This document shows, in pieces, positions 48,670 through 58,041 of a DNA stretch of 64,000 bases. The notes beneath the pieces were generated by a model. It saw nothing but the letters and a program-made list of their open reading frames with translations, searched no databases and had not been told where the DNA came from. Source of the DNA: Actinomyces sp. oral taxon 414 (GTDB lineage Bacteria > Actinomycetota > Actinomycetes > Actinomycetales > Actinomycetaceae); assembly GCF_001278845.1 (NCBI RefSeq), contig NZ_CP012590.1, forward strand, positions 3,772,420-3,836,419. Reading direction: 5' to 3'. The translations under genes and the position numbers were made by a program. Position 1 is the stretch's first letter. Each line of letters opens with the position of its first letter.

Positions 48670-49440
48670 ATGAATCTCGATGATTACCGCCGATCACTGA
48701 TGCGCGCGGCCGCCGCGGACCCCGGGATCACCAGCCTGGTCTTCTTCGGCTCCGCGGCCCGATCCGGTGCCGCGCGTCGTGACGAGTGGTCGGACCTGGA
48801 TTTCAATATCTTCTTCACCCCCGAGGCGGACCGGTGCCACCGCGATGCATGGCCCTTCCTTCCCGAACCCGAGCGTATTGTTCTCCGGGCCCGGGAGGGC
48901 GCCGACGGCGGCGTGGTGATCTACGACGACGGCATGCTGCTCGAGTTCGGTGCCGGACAGCCGTGGCCGATCAGCGACCCCGAGCGGGACACGGCCCTGG
49001 ACGGGGGCGACCTGATACTCGCTCCGCCGCCGCAGCCGCCCCGACCGGACAATGCGGTGCGCCTGTTCCTGGCCAAGCTGTTCATCGGCGTGGGCCGCTA
49101 CCGCAGGGGCGAGCACATCGCCGCGCACGCCCATGTGCGCGCTCATGCGCTCGCGCAGTTGTGCTGGGTCTTGCGGCTGCGCCTGGCCCCCGATCGACCC
49201 GGGAGCCCGTACGACCCGACGCGGCGCTTCGAGCGCGCGCTGCCCGATCTGGCCGGGGAGATCGGGAGCCTCCTCGATGGGGATCTGGAGGTCTGCGCGC
49301 GCGGGCTGTTCGACGTCGCCCGACGCGAATTGGAGCCCGGCTGGCCCGAATTCCCCTCCGCCGCGGCCGATACCATCGCCCGTCGGCTGGGGTGGGGCTT
49401 TTCTCCGGCGCGCTTCGACGACGTCCCCCAACGGCTGTAA
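48670..49440 (+). CDS. Nucleotidyltransferase-fold protein
   Basis: A 256-residue protein with the polymerase-beta nucleotidyltransferase signature FFGSAARSGAARRDEWSDLD (GSxxR then DxD) at about residues 26-47 and a third Asp/Glu in the strand LLEFGAGQPWPI. A helical C-terminal half (FLAKLFIGVGRYRRGEH) resembles aminoglycoside or lincosamide nucleotidyltransferases. Its substrate is not predictable. It follows the PH-like gene by 17 bp and may be cotranscribed. Confidence 0.82.
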   Translation: MNLDDYRRSLMRAAAADPGITSLVFFGSAARSGAARRDEWSDLDFNIFFTPEADRCHRDAWPFLPEPERIVLRAREGADGGVVIYDDGMLLEFGAGQPWPISDPERDTALDGGDLILAPPPQPPRPDNAVRLFLAKLFIGVGRYRRGEHIAAHAHVRAHALAQLCWVLRLRLAPDRPGSPYDPTRRFERALPDLAGEIGSLLDGDLEVCARGLFDVARRELEPGWPEFPSAAADTIARRLGWGFSPARFDDVPQRL

Positions 49441-49583
49441 GAACGGCGGGATCGCCCCACCGGCCTGCGCGCCCCGCCACCGGGGGCGCGGCTACGACGT
49501 GCTCGAAGTCCTGGGCGGGCGGGGCGGCTTTCTCCGCCTCGCGGGGGAGTGCCGCGACGGGTGCGCGCCCGTAGGCTGCCCGC

Positions 49584-51200
49584 ATGAAGATCTCGACCCG
49601 CTCCCGAGCCGTCCGCACCCTCGCATCCCTGAGCGCCGCGCTCCTGGCCTGTACCGGACTGGCCGCCTGCAATTACAACATCACCTCCGCAGAGTCGACC
49701 ACGATCGCTCCCACCCCGGTCGTGGCGACGAGCCCCGCCCCCGTCCCCCAGGGCCTGGACTCCTTCTACAGCCAGGGCATCGACTGGCAGCCCTGCGAGG
49801 GGGGTCAGAACGCCGACCAGAACGTCGCCTTCACCTGCGCCACCATTAATGTGCCCCTCGACTACGAGCACCCCGACGGGCAGACCATTCAGATAGCCCT
49901 GAAGAGACGGGCGGCCGGGCACCAGGCCATCGGCTCCCTCTTCATCAACCCGGGCGGTCCGGGGGGCAGCGGCGTGAACCTCGTGGAGGGCGTCGGCAAT
50001 CTCCTGTCCCAGCGCCTGATGGATTCCTATGACGTCATCGGCTTCGACCCGCGCGGCGTGGGCGCCTCGACCGCCGTCGACTGCATGACCGACGCCGAGG
50101 TCGACGCGGACCGCGCCGCCGCGGACGCCGGGCCCAATGACAAGCTCACCGACGAGCAGGTCCAGGAGAGTGTGACCTCGCACGCCGAGAAGCTCGAGAG
50201 CCAGTGCGACGCCAACACCCACGTCGAGGGCCTGCTCGACCACATCGACACGATCTCCGCCGCCCGCGACCTCGACGTCATGCGGGCCGTGGTCGGCGAC
50301 GACGTGCTGAGCTACCTCGGGTACTCCTACGGCACCTACCTGGGCGCCACCTACGCCGAGCTCTTCCCCGGCAACGTCGGCCGCCTCGTGCTCGACGGCG
50401 CCGTCGACCCGACCCTGACCTCCGGACAGATCAGCCTGGGCCAGGCCGCGGGCTTCGAGAACGCGCTGCGCGCCTACGTCGAGGACTGCCAGCGCGGCAA
50501 GAACTGCCCCCTGACCGGGGACGTGGACAACGGCGTCAAGCAGATCCAGGCCCTGCTGGACCTGACGGCCAGCTCCCCGCTCCCGACCAATGATGCGAAG
50601 CGGCCGCTGACCTACTCCCTGGCCGAGAACGCCGTCCTCTCCCTCCTCTACGACGACCAGTACTGGCAGTACCTGACCAGGGGCCTGGACGAGGCGATGA
50701 ACCAGGGTAAGGGCACGATCCTGCTCGCGCTCGCCGATGCGCTCGCCTCGCGCAATGAGGACGGCACCTACTCCAGCAACAGCAGTGAGGTCATCAACGC
50801 CATCAACTGCCTGGACTACCCGGTCGAGGGCGACACGGCCTCCTGGCAGGCCGAGGCCCACGAGATGGAGCAGGCCTCCCCGACCTTCGGCGCGGACCTG
50901 GGCTACCCGGAGCTGTTCTGCCAGGTCTGGGACCACAAGTCCACTCGTGAGCGCAAGCCGATCCACGCCTCCGGCGCCGCCCCCATCCTCGTCATCGGCA
51001 CCACCGGCGACCCCGCCACTCCCTACCCGTGGGCCGAGGCGCTGGCCGAGCAGCTCGACTCCGGCCGCCTGCTGACCTGGGAGGGCAACGGCCACACCGC
51101 CTACGGCCGGGCCGGGGACTGCGTGACCGACGCCGTGGACCGCTATCTGCTGACCGGCGAGCTCCCGCAGGAGGGCCTGACCTGCAAGGGCAAGAACTGA
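49584..51200 (+). CDS. Secreted lipoprotein alpha/beta hydrolase, tripeptidyl aminopeptidase family
   Basis: A 538-residue exported serine hydrolase. The signal peptide ends in a lipobox, LAAC, at about residue 28. The nucleophile elbow is GYSYGTYLGATYAELFP (Ser at about 250), the acid is in VIGTTGDPATPYPWAEAL, and the His is in EGNGHTAYGRAGDC. These match the S33/TAP family of Streptomyces and Mycobacterium, which trims N-terminal tripeptides or hydrolyses esters. Six Cys suggest disulfides. It is monocistronic. Confidence 0.92.
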   Translation: MKISTRSRAVRTLASLSAALLACTGLAACNYNITSAESTTIAPTPVVATSPAPVPQGLDSFYSQGIDWQPCEGGQNADQNVAFTCATINVPLDYEHPDGQTIQIALKRRAAGHQAIGSLFINPGGPGGSGVNLVEGVGNLLSQRLMDSYDVIGFDPRGVGASTAVDCMTDAEVDADRAAADAGPNDKLTDEQVQESVTSHAEKLESQCDANTHVEGLLDHIDTISAARDLDVMRAVVGDDVLSYLGYSYGTYLGATYAELFPGNVGRLVLDGAVDPTLTSGQISLGQAAGFENALRAYVEDCQRGKNCPLTGDVDNGVKQIQALLDLTASSPLPTNDAKRPLTYSLAENAVLSLLYDDQYWQYLTRGLDEAMNQGKGTILLALADALASRNEDGTYSSNSSEVINAINCLDYPVEGDTASWQAEAHEMEQASPTFGADLGYPELFCQVWDHKSTRERKPIHASGAAPILVIGTTGDPATPYPWAEALAEQLDSGRLLTWEGNGHTAYGRAGDCVTDAVDRYLLTGELPQEGLTCKGKN

Positions 51201-51226
51201 CGCTCCGGGCCGGACGGGGCCGAGCC

Positions 51227-51263
51227 GCCGGGCGCGTTCGGCGCCGCCGACGGCGCGCCCGGC
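51227..51263. terminator. Bidirectional hairpin between TAP gene and asparaginase
   Basis: GCCGGGCGCG (51227-51236) pairs with CGCGCCCGGC (51254-51263) between two convergent stop codons. No T-tract. Confidence 0.55.
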
Positions 51264-51294
51264 CCGGCGGTCGGGCGCGGGCCCGGCGCCCGGC

Positions 51295-52305
51295 TCACGC
51301 CCCGCCGGGCCGGTCGTCCAGCTCCCCGGCGATGGAGCGGCCCATCCACGCGGCCAGCTCGGCGCCGCGCAGACCCTGGCTCAGGAGGAAGACCGCCTTG
51401 GCGTAGGCCGCCTCCGGGGTCATGTCGGCGCCGCCCACGGCGCCGGCGCGGGCGAGCGCGTCCCCGGAGGCGTAGCGGCCCAGCCGGACCTCGCCGTGGT
51501 GGCACTGGGAGGTGACGACGACGGTGGTGCCCGTCCCGATCGCGCCCGCGAGGACGTCGGTGAGCCCGGGTTCGCCGTCGGGGATGTTGCCGACGCCGAA
51601 GGCGCGCAGGATGACGGCGTCGGGCCGCGGGGTCAGCATCGCCTCCAGGCGGGCGGCGGTAATGCCCGGGGCGAGGTCGATGACGACGACGTCCTGGCGG
51701 GTGTAGGGGCGGGGGTCGGGCCAGCCCGCGCCCCGCGGCGGGGCGGGCGCCCACCGCCAGGGCGCGCCCGCCCGGGCCAGAGGCGCCACGGCCGGGGAGT
51801 CGAAGGCGTCGAAGGCCCAGGAGCTGGCCTTGACGGCCCGGTTACCGGCCAGGAGGCGGTGCCCGAAGAAGAGGCTGACGCCCTGCGCCCGCCGGCTCGC
51901 GGCGGCGTGCAGGGCCCCGGCGATATTGGGGGCGGCGTCGGAGCCGACGACCCCCAGGGGCAGCTGCGAGCCGGTGACGACGACGGGGCGGTCCAGGCCG
52001 GTCAGCGCGTAGGACAGGGCGGCGCAGGTGTGGGCCATGGTGTCGGTGCCGTGCAGGACGACGAAGGCGTCGGCGTCGGATGCGCCGGCGCGCAGGTCGT
52101 CGATGATTCGTTGCCAGGATTCGGGGGTGGCGTCGGAGGAGTCGATGAGGGGGCTCAGCGCGGTTAGGGAGATACTGCCGACCCGCTGCTCGGCCTCTTT
52201 CAGGACGGTGTCGAACCGGCCCTGCGGGTCTGCGCCGGGAACCAGGCCGCGGGGCGAGTCGACCATGCCGATGGTGCCGCCGGTGTAGGTGACGTGGATG
52301 TGCAC
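51295..52305 (-). CDS. L-asparaginase, type I-like
   Basis: A 336-residue asparaginase that converts asparagine to aspartate and ammonia. The first active-site Thr is in VTYTGGTIGM at about residue 10, and the second Thr-Asp pair is in VVLHGTDTMAHTCAAL at about 84. VVTGSQLPLG and GVGNIPD are further family landmarks. There is no signal peptide, so it is cytoplasmic. The start is GTG at 52305 so that the protein begins close to the first catalytic strand, as usual. An Ala/Pro/Trp-rich insertion lies at about 185-205. Confidence 0.92.
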   Translation of the reverse strand: MHIHVTYTGGTIGMVDSPRGLVPGADPQGRFDTVLKEAEQRVGSISLTALSPLIDSSDATPESWQRIIDDLRAGASDADAFVVLHGTDTMAHTCAALSYALTGLDRPVVVTGSQLPLGVVGSDAAPNIAGALHAAASRRAQGVSLFFGHRLLAGNRAVKASSWAFDAFDSPAVAPLARAGAPWRWAPAPPRGAGWPDPRPYTRQDVVVIDLAPGITAARLEAMLTPRPDAVILRAFGVGNIPDGEPGLTDVLAGAIGTGTTVVVTSQCHHGEVRLGRYASGDALARAGAVGGADMTPEAAYAKAVFLLSQGLRGAELAAWMGRSIAGELDDRPGGA

Positions 52306-52526
52306 GGGACAAGGGTATGGGCGCGCGTATGGGACTTCGGAGTATGGGGGTCCTCGCCCGCCGGTCTTCATGCGTCTGAATGGGGCCGAGGGAATGATTC
52401 GGCCGACGGCGAAAAGCCGGCGCTGCCCGACCGGGCTGTGTCCAGGACCACGCCTGCGGCGGGCGGGGCTCGATTGCGCGGGGCGCCGCCCGGCCGGTAG
52501 GGTATGGTCCGCTGCTTTTGCGGCGC

Positions 52527-52599
52527 GCCACCTTAGCTCAGTCGGCAGAGCGATTCACTCGTAATGAATAGGTCGTGGGTTCGATTCCCACAGGTGGCT
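52527..52599 (+). tRNA. tRNA-Thr (anticodon CGT)
   Basis: A 73-nt cloverleaf: acceptor GCCACCT/AGGTGGC, D arm AGCTCAGTCGGCAGAGC, anticodon stem ATTCA/TGAAT with loop CTCGTAA (anticodon CGT at 52559-52561), and T arm GTGGGTTCGATTCCCAC. No CCA is encoded. The anticodon identifies it as Thr, reading ACG. Confidence 0.96.
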
Positions 52600-53062
52600 C
52601 TCAGTCCGCCGGCCCCCGGTCCGCGGCCCGGCCCCGGCGGGCCCGGGGCCGTCTCCCTCGCCCTGTCTCGCACTGTCACCCGCACCCCTCGCCCGTTGCG
52701 CCCCGTGGGCGTGTCGTCACGTTCGTGCGTCGTCACGTTCGCGCGCCCCGGCGCGCCGGGTCCGCGCCCGCCAGACAGGCCCCGACCCTATTGCCGCACC
52801 TCCGCAACGGGGCGACTTTTCGTTGGAATCACGGGGAATCGAGGTGGGCCTCTTATTGCGGGCGGGCGCGCCGGGCCCGGCCTCCTTCGCGGCGCGCGAC
52901 CTCCGTCATATGCTCGGGCCCCGATCCGGCAGTTGATTTGTGTGCGGGACTCCTCGGAGGGAACTTCCCCATTGGGTTTGCGGATCGGCGGGTTTCGGTT
53001 TACTGTTGGTGTTACCAGCTGCGATCGCCGAAATCGCAGCCGTACGAACAGGAGTGGATGCC
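52600..53062. other. Gene-free leader region before lsr2
   Basis: About 460 bp after the tRNA. Small frames are present, but none looks coding. The part from 52900 is less GC-rich (for example gtttcggtttactgttggtg), as expected for an lsr2 promoter region. No defined element is recognised. Confidence 0.4.
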
Positions 53063-53389
53063 ATGGCGCAGAGGACGCAGGTTATTCTGGTGGACGACAT
53101 CGACGGCTCCGAGGCCACCCAGACGGTGACTTTCGGAATTGATGGTGTCACCTACGAGATCGATCTCAACGAGGAGCATGCCGCCGCGCTGCGCGAGTCG
53201 GTTGAGGAATGGACGGCGAAGGCGCGTCGGGTCTCCGGCCGCCGCAACACCCGCCGTCGCAGCCGTTCCTCCGTGCCCGGTGAGACGCAGAGGATCCGTG
53301 ATTGGGCCCGTGCCGAGGGCATCGAGGTCTCTACGCGCGGCCGGATCTCCGCAGAGGTCCGCGAGGCCTACCTCAAGGCCAACGCCTGA
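53063..53389 (+). CDS. lsr2: Lsr2 nucleoid-associated protein
   Basis: A 108-residue H-NS-like xenogeneic silencer. The N-terminal dimerisation part reads QRTQVILVDDIDGSEATQTV, and the C-terminal DNA-binding domain contains RIRDWARAEGIEVSTRGRIS, with the RGR AT-minor-groove hook. A basic linker (RRNTRRRSRS) joins them. AGGAG lies eight bases before ATG. Lsr2 binds AT-rich DNA, so it could silence AT-rich islands such as those near 15330 and 31600. Confidence 0.96.
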   Translation: MAQRTQVILVDDIDGSEATQTVTFGIDGVTYEIDLNEEHAAALRESVEEWTAKARRVSGRRNTRRRSRSSVPGETQRIRDWARAEGIEVSTRGRISAEVREAYLKANA

Positions 53390-53402
53390 GCCGCACACGG
53401 CT

Positions 53403-53455
53403 CCACCAGGGCCCCGGGCCCCGATCGCGAGGTTGGGGACCCGGGGCCCTGGTGG
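53403..53455 (+). terminator. Perfect 16-bp hairpin after lsr2
   Basis: CCACCAGGGCCCCGGG (53403-53418) pairs with CCCGGGGCCCTGGTGG (53440-53455), 13 bp after the stop codon. It is very stable and separates lsr2 from gpmA. Confidence 0.75.
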
Positions 53456-53485
53456 TCCGCCCCTCCGGCCTGGCAGGATAGGACC

Positions 53486-54223
53486 ATGGCTTACACCCTT
53501 GTGCTGCTCCGCCACGGCGAGAGCGAATGGAACGCTAAGAACCTCTTCACCGGCTGGGTCGACGTGCCGCTGTCCGAGAAGGGCCGCGCCGAGGCCGTCC
53601 ACGGGGGTGAGCTGCTCAAGGAGGCCGGAGTCCTGCCTGAGAAGCTCTTCACCTCGCTGCTGCGCCGCGCCATCACGACCGCCAACCTGGCCCTGGACGC
53701 CGCCGACCGCCACTGGATCCCGGTCGAGCGCAACTGGCGCCTCAACGAGCGCCACTACGGCGCCCTCCAGGGCAAGAACAAGAAGCAGACCCGCGAGGAG
53801 TACGGTGAGGAGCAGTTCATGCTCTGGCGCCGCTCCTACGACGTGCCGCCGCCGACCATCGAGGCCGGCAGCGAGTTCTCCCAGGACGCCGACCCGCGCT
53901 ACGCCGGCGAGCCCATCCCCGCCACCGAGTGCCTCAAGGACGTCCTCGCCCGCCTGCTGCCCTACTGGGAGGGCACCATCGTCCCCGAGATCAAGACCGG
54001 CAAGACGGTCCTGATCGCCGCGCACGGCAACTCGCTGCGCGCCATCGTCAAGCACCTCGACGAGATCTCCGACGCCGACATCGCCGCCCTCAACATCCCC
54101 ACCGGCATCCCGCTCGTCTACGAGCTCGACGAGGAGACCCTCAAGCCCCTCAAGAAGGGCGGGCGCTACCTCGACCCGGAGGCCGAGGCGAAGATCGCCG
54201 CGGTCGCCAACCAGGGCAAGTGA
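53486..54223 (+). CDS. gpmA: 2,3-bisphosphoglycerate-dependent phosphoglycerate mutase
   Basis: A 245-residue glycolytic mutase interconverting 3- and 2-phosphoglycerate. The catalytic His is in [10 protein letters not shown] (about residue 10), with [15 protein letters not shown] next to it. The second His is in [17 protein letters not shown], and [12 protein letters not shown] and RRSYDVPPP are characteristic. The length matches the family exactly. A likely terminator follows at 54272. Confidence 0.97.
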   Translation: MAYTLVLLRHGESEWNAKNLFTGWVDVPLSEKGRAEAVHGGELLKEAGVLPEKLFTSLLRRAITTANLALDAADRHWIPVERNWRLNERHYGALQGKNKKQTREEYGEEQFMLWRRSYDVPPPTIEAGSEFSQDADPRYAGEPIPATECLKDVLARLLPYWEGTIVPEIKTGKTVLIAAHGNSLRAIVKHLDEISDADIAALNIPTGIPLVYELDEETLKPLKKGGRYLDPEAEAKIAAVANQGK

Positions 54224-54271
54224 GCCGCCGCGCATGAGCCGCTGAAGGCGGGACCTCCCGCCGCCGGCCCC

Positions 54272-54306
54272 CGTCGGCCCGCCCCCGCTCCGGAGGCGGG
54301 CCGACG
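54272..54306. terminator. Hairpin between gpmA and phoU
   Basis: CGTCGGCCCGCC (54272-54283) pairs perfectly with GGCGGGCCGACG (54295-54306), between convergent genes. No T-tract. Confidence 0.6.
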
Positions 54307-54396
54307 CCGTCGCCGCGGTACGGTGTTGCAGCGGTACGGCGCCGCCGCTCCGGGGCGGCCGGACGAGCGCCGCCAGCCCGCCAGCCCGCCAGCCCG

Positions 54397-55077
54397 TCAG
54401 CCCGCCAGGCCGCCGCGCACGACGGGCGCCGTCGTGCCCGAGACCAGGTAGGTCATGCGGCGGGCCACCGAGGTGGAGTGGTCGCCGAAGCGCTCCAGGA
54501 AACGGCCCATAAGGACCGCGTCGACCACCTGCTGACGACTCAACTCATTGGCCGGGTCGAGAATCATCTGGAAGGACCGGCGGTGCAGGGCGTCCATCTG
54601 GGCGTCATTGGCCTCAATGGTCGCCGCCAGCCCGAGGTCCTGGGTGGCCACCAGGCGCGCGACGTCCGCACCCGCGCGCACCGCCAGATCGGCCATGCGC
54701 AGAATGAGGCCGAGCACCGGCTCGGGCACCGGCGGCTCGGGGTAGCGCCCCCGGGCTATTGTCGCCAGGTGGCGGGCCAGATCGCCCTGGCGCTCCAGGG
54801 TCTGGGCCATGCGCAGGGCGGAGATGACGGTGCGCAGATTGTCGGCCACGGGCTGCTGGCGCGCGAGCAGCATGACGCACATGTCGTCAATATCGCGCTG
54901 GAGGTCGTTAATGCGCTCGTCGGCGTCAATGACCTGCTCGGCGACAATGAGGTCGCCATTGCGCAGGGACTCGCTCGCCCGCTCGATGGCGGTGGCCACC
55001 TGGGCGGCCATGGACTGCAGGTCCGAGCCCAGCTGCTTGAGCTCCTGGTTGAAGATCTGGCTGAATATGTCGTGCAC
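54397..55077 (-). CDS. phoU: Phosphate signalling regulator PhoU
   Basis: A 226-residue PhoU with two three-helix bundles. The metal-binding motifs appear as VIDADERINDLQRDIDDMCV in the first bundle and ANDAQMDALHRRSFQMI plus RFLERFGDHSTSVARR in the second. It starts at GTG 55077, with GAGGAG eight bases upstream. It is divergent from the SenX3-like kinase, an arrangement typical of actinobacteria. It couples phosphate uptake to kinase activity. Confidence 0.94.
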   Translation of the reverse strand: MHDIFSQIFNQELKQLGSDLQSMAAQVATAIERASESLRNGDLIVAEQVIDADERINDLQRDIDDMCVMLLARQQPVADNLRTVISALRMAQTLERQGDLARHLATIARGRYPEPPVPEPVLGLILRMADLAVRAGADVARLVATQDLGLAATIEANDAQMDALHRRSFQMILDPANELSRQQVVDAVLMGRFLERFGDHSTSVARRMTYLVSGTTAPVVRGGLAG

Positions 55078-55219
55078 GGGACGGCTCCTCACTGTGGCCC
55101 GCCATCAGGGTCTCGCCGTCGTGGTCTCGCCGTCGGGCGCCCCGCTCCGGGCGAACTCGGGTCATGATCCCACGCCCGCCGCTCGCCGCGAGCGGCTTCG
55201 GGCGCCTAACCTGGGCGGC

Positions 55220-56596
55220 GTGGGAACCACCGCGCTGCTGATCCTCGCCGCGCTCGTCGGCCTCGCCGTCGGCGCCGCGGCCGGATCCGCCCTCGGCCCG
55301 GCCCGGCGGGAGGACCGGCGCACCGCCGCCCTGAGCGGGGACGAGTCCATCGTCCCCGTGCTGGCGGTCCTGCGCTCGACCGTCATCGTCCTGGACGAGG
55401 ACGACGACGTCCTGCGCGCCTCCGCCTCCGCCTACACCTTCAACCTCGTGCGCGACGATGCCGTGAGCGAGCCGCAGGTCCGCGCCATGGTCGCCCGCGT
55501 GCGGGCCACCGGCGCGCCCGAGGACGCCGAACTCGCCGTCGCGCGCGGCCACGTGGCCGGGGCCGGCCAGTTCTTCCTCCACGTGCGCGTCGCCGGCATC
55601 GGACGCGGACACGTCCTCGTCCTCGTCGAGGACCGCACCGCCCACAAGCGCCTGGAGGACACCCGCCGCGACTTCATCGCCAATATCTCCCACGAGCTCA
55701 AAACCCCCGTCGGGGCGCTAGCGCTGCTGGCCGAGACCGTCGAATCCAATGCCGAGGACCCCGAGATCGTCCGCGACTTCGCCGGACGCATGCGCAAGGA
55801 GGCCACCCGCCTGGACGTGCTCGTCCAGGAGATCATCGAACTCTCCCGCCTCCAGGAGGGCGACGCCCTGGCCAGCCCGCAGGACGTCGAGGTCGACGCC
55901 GTCGTCGCCGAGGCCCTCGACCAGGTGCGCGTGGAGGCCCAGGCCGGGGGGATCACCCTCGTCGCCGGGGGGACCCGGGGGTTGCGGGTGCGCGGGGACG
56001 CGGCCCTCATCACCACCGCCGTGCGCAACCTTCTGGACAACGCCATCCGCTACTCCGAGGCCCGCACCCGGGTGAGCGTGGGGGTCGGCGTCGACCCCTC
56101 CGACGCGAACCTGGTGCGCATTGCCGTCGTCGACCAGGGCATTGGCATCGCCAGGGAGAACCAGGAGCGGGTCTTCGAGCGCTTCTACCGGGTCGACCGG
56201 GCGCGCTCGCGGGCCACCGGCGGCACCGGGCTGGGCCTGTCCATCGTCAAGCACGTGGCCGCCGACCACGGCGGCACCGTGGAGCTGTGGTCGGCGCTCG
56301 GGCGCGGCTCCACTTTCACCCTGGTTCTGCCCCGCCTCCATCCCCCCGGCGCCGGGGCCGAAACCCGGGGGGAGGAGTCCGCCGCCCGCCCGCCCGCCGC
56401 CCGCGCCCAGGACGTCCTGGCCTCCGGCGGCGCCGGCGCGGCCTTCGCCGCCCTGGCCGCGCTGTCGAACCCCGACCCCGATGAGGACGGCGCCATTGCG
56501 CCGGGGCCCGCCCGCTCAAGAGAACCCGCCGACCGCGCGGGGCCCGGGCCCGCCCCCGCGCGGGAGCCCGCCCCCGAGGAGGGGAACCGCCCATGA
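55220..56596 (+). CDS. senX3: Phosphate-responsive sensor kinase, SenX3/PhoR-like
   Basis: A 458-residue histidine kinase. One N-terminal membrane helix (TTALLILAALVGLAVGAAAG) and a PAS-like segment lead into HisKA with FIANISHELKTPVGALALLA, then the HATPase N box (NLLDNAIRYSE), G1 (VVDQGIGIA), F box (ERFYRVDRARS) and G2 (GTGLGLSIVKH). A ~90-residue Ala/Pro-rich tail is unusual. The GTG start lies right after TAACCT at 55207-55212, so a leaderless transcript is likely. It overlaps regX3 by four bases. Confidence 0.92.
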   Translation: MGTTALLILAALVGLAVGAAAGSALGPARREDRRTAALSGDESIVPVLAVLRSTVIVLDEDDDVLRASASAYTFNLVRDDAVSEPQVRAMVARVRATGAPEDAELAVARGHVAGAGQFFLHVRVAGIGRGHVLVLVEDRTAHKRLEDTRRDFIANISHELKTPVGALALLAETVESNAEDPEIVRDFAGRMRKEATRLDVLVQEIIELSRLQEGDALASPQDVEVDAVVAEALDQVRVEAQAGGITLVAGGTRGLRVRGDAALITTAVRNLLDNAIRYSEARTRVSVGVGVDPSDANLVRIAVVDQGIGIARENQERVFERFYRVDRARSRATGGTGLGLSIVKHVAADHGGTVELWSALGRGSTFTLVLPRLHPPGAGAETRGEESAARPPAARAQDVLASGGAGAAFAALAALSNPDPDEDGAIAPGPARSREPADRAGPGPAPAREPAPEEGNRP

Positions 56597-57309
56597 CCCG
56601 GATACTGCTCGTCGAGGACGAGGAGAACTACCGCGTGCCCCTGGCCTTCAGCCTGCGCCGCGACGGCTTCGACGTGGTCCAGGCCGCGGACGGGGTGGCC
56701 GCCGTCGAGGCCTTCGAGGCCGCCGGCGGCGCGGGCGGCGGGGCCATCGACCTGGTCCTGCTCGACCTCATGCTGCCCCGGCTCAGCGGCATCGAGGTGT
56801 GCCGGCGCATCCGGCACACCTCCACCGTCCCGGTCATTATGCTCACCGCCCGGGACTCGGAGGCGGACACCGTCGTCGGCCTGCGGATCGGGGCCGACGA
56901 CTACGTGACCAAGCCCTACTCCTACCGCGAGCTCCTCGCCCGCGTGAACGCGGTCCTGCGCCGCAGCCACGGAAGCCGCGGGGAGGAGCAGGAGCCCGCC
57001 GAGCCGGTGCTGGAGGTCGGCCGGGTGCGCATGGACGTCGAGCGCCACGAGGTCACGGTCGACGGCGAGGCCGTGGCCATGCCGCTGCGCGAGTTCGAGC
57101 TGCTCGAGCTCTTCATGCGCCACCCGGGCCGGGTGCTCGCGCGCGGCGAGATCATTGACCGGGTCTGGGGCGCCGACTACGTGGGGGACACCAAGACCCT
57201 CGACGTCCACGTCAAGCGCATTCGGGCCAAGATCGAGGCCGAGCCCGGCGAGCCCAGACTGTTGGTCACGGTGCGGGGAGTGGGCTACAAGCTGGTGGCC
57301 GACGCCTGA
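56593..57309 (+). CDS. regX3: OmpR-family response regulator, RegX3-like
   Basis: A 238-residue regulator. The receiver has [10 protein letters not shown], phosphoacceptor Asp in [16 protein letters not shown], and Lys in [17 protein letters not shown]. The winged-helix output domain ([20 protein letters not shown], then [18 protein letters not shown]) binds Pho-box-like sites. A Gly/Ala insertion ([11 protein letters not shown]) precedes the phospho-site. It is coupled to the kinase. Confidence 0.94.
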   Translation: MTRILLVEDEENYRVPLAFSLRRDGFDVVQAADGVAAVEAFEAAGGAGGGAIDLVLLDLMLPRLSGIEVCRRIRHTSTVPVIMLTARDSEADTVVGLRIGADDYVTKPYSYRELLARVNAVLRRSHGSRGEEQEPAEPVLEVGRVRMDVERHEVTVDGEAVAMPLREFELLELFMRHPGRVLARGEIIDRVWGADYVGDTKTLDVHVKRIRAKIEAEPGEPRLLVTVRGVGYKLVADA

Positions 57310-57392
57310 GGTCTGTGAGGTACCTCCCCGGAGTTTCCGCGGGATCCCCTGATAAACTGAGGCCCCTTTATTCGACTGGAGTGACGTCACCC

Positions 57393-57887
57393 ATGACCTT
57401 TGAAGTCGGCGAGACCGTCGTCTACCCCCACCACGGCGCGGCCCGGATCATTGATATCCGTCAACGCAAGGTGCGCGGGGAGGAGAAGACCTACCTGCAG
57501 CTCGAGGTCGCCCAAGGGGACCTCACCATCCTGGTTCCGGCCGACAGCGTCGACCTCATCGGCGTGCGCGACGTCGTCGACGAGGCCGGGCTCAAGAAGG
57601 TCTTCGAGGTCCTCAGGGCGCCGCTGACCGAGGAACCCACCAATTGGTCCCGCCGTTTCAAGGCCAACCAGGAGAAGATCGCCTCCGGCGACGTCATCAA
57701 GGTCGCCGAGGTCGTGCGCGACCTGTCCCGCCGCGACACCGACCGCGGCCTGTCCGCCGGGGAGAAGCGCATGCTCTCCAAGGCCCGTCAGATCCTCGTC
57801 TCCGAGCTGGCGCTGGCGCAGAAGACGGCGGAGGACGTCGCCGAGTCCAAGCTCGACGAGGTCCTGTCCTCCGGCACCGCCGCCTGA
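57393..57887 (+). CDS. carD: CarD family transcription regulator
   Basis: A 164-residue RNA-polymerase-binding protein. The Tudor-like N-terminal domain reads [20 protein letters not shown], and the helical C-terminal DNA-binding domain includes [18 protein letters not shown] and [20 protein letters not shown], with the conserved Trp that stabilises open complexes at rRNA and other promoters. A TGATAAACT -10-like sequence lies at about 57350. It is followed by an intergenic repeat and then ispD. Confidence 0.96.
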   Translation: MTFEVGETVVYPHHGAARIIDIRQRKVRGEEKTYLQLEVAQGDLTILVPADSVDLIGVRDVVDEAGLKKVFEVLRAPLTEEPTNWSRRFKANQEKIASGDVIKVAEVVRDLSRRDTDRGLSAGEKRMLSKARQILVSELALAQKTAEDVAESKLDEVLSSGTAA

Positions 57888-57903
57888 CCCCTCCCGCCCA
57901 AAG

Positions 57904-57964
57904 TCGCCGAAACCGGCGGAAACGACACGCGAGACCGGCGGAAAAGACATACGAATCGATGTAC
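57904..57964 (+). repeat. 22-bp-unit intergenic repeat, copy 4 (two units)
   Basis: Two repeat units (cgaaaccggcggaaacgaca, then cgagaccggcggaaaagaca) ending tacgaatcgatgtac, like the tail of copy 2. It starts 16 bp after the carD stop, codirectional. Confidence 0.8.
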
Positions 57965-58041
57965 GGGGGTTGGCGGGCGACCCCGGGGCGGCCGACGTCG
58001 CCGCAGCGGCGTCGACCGTGCTTCGGAGTAGCGTCCGGGGC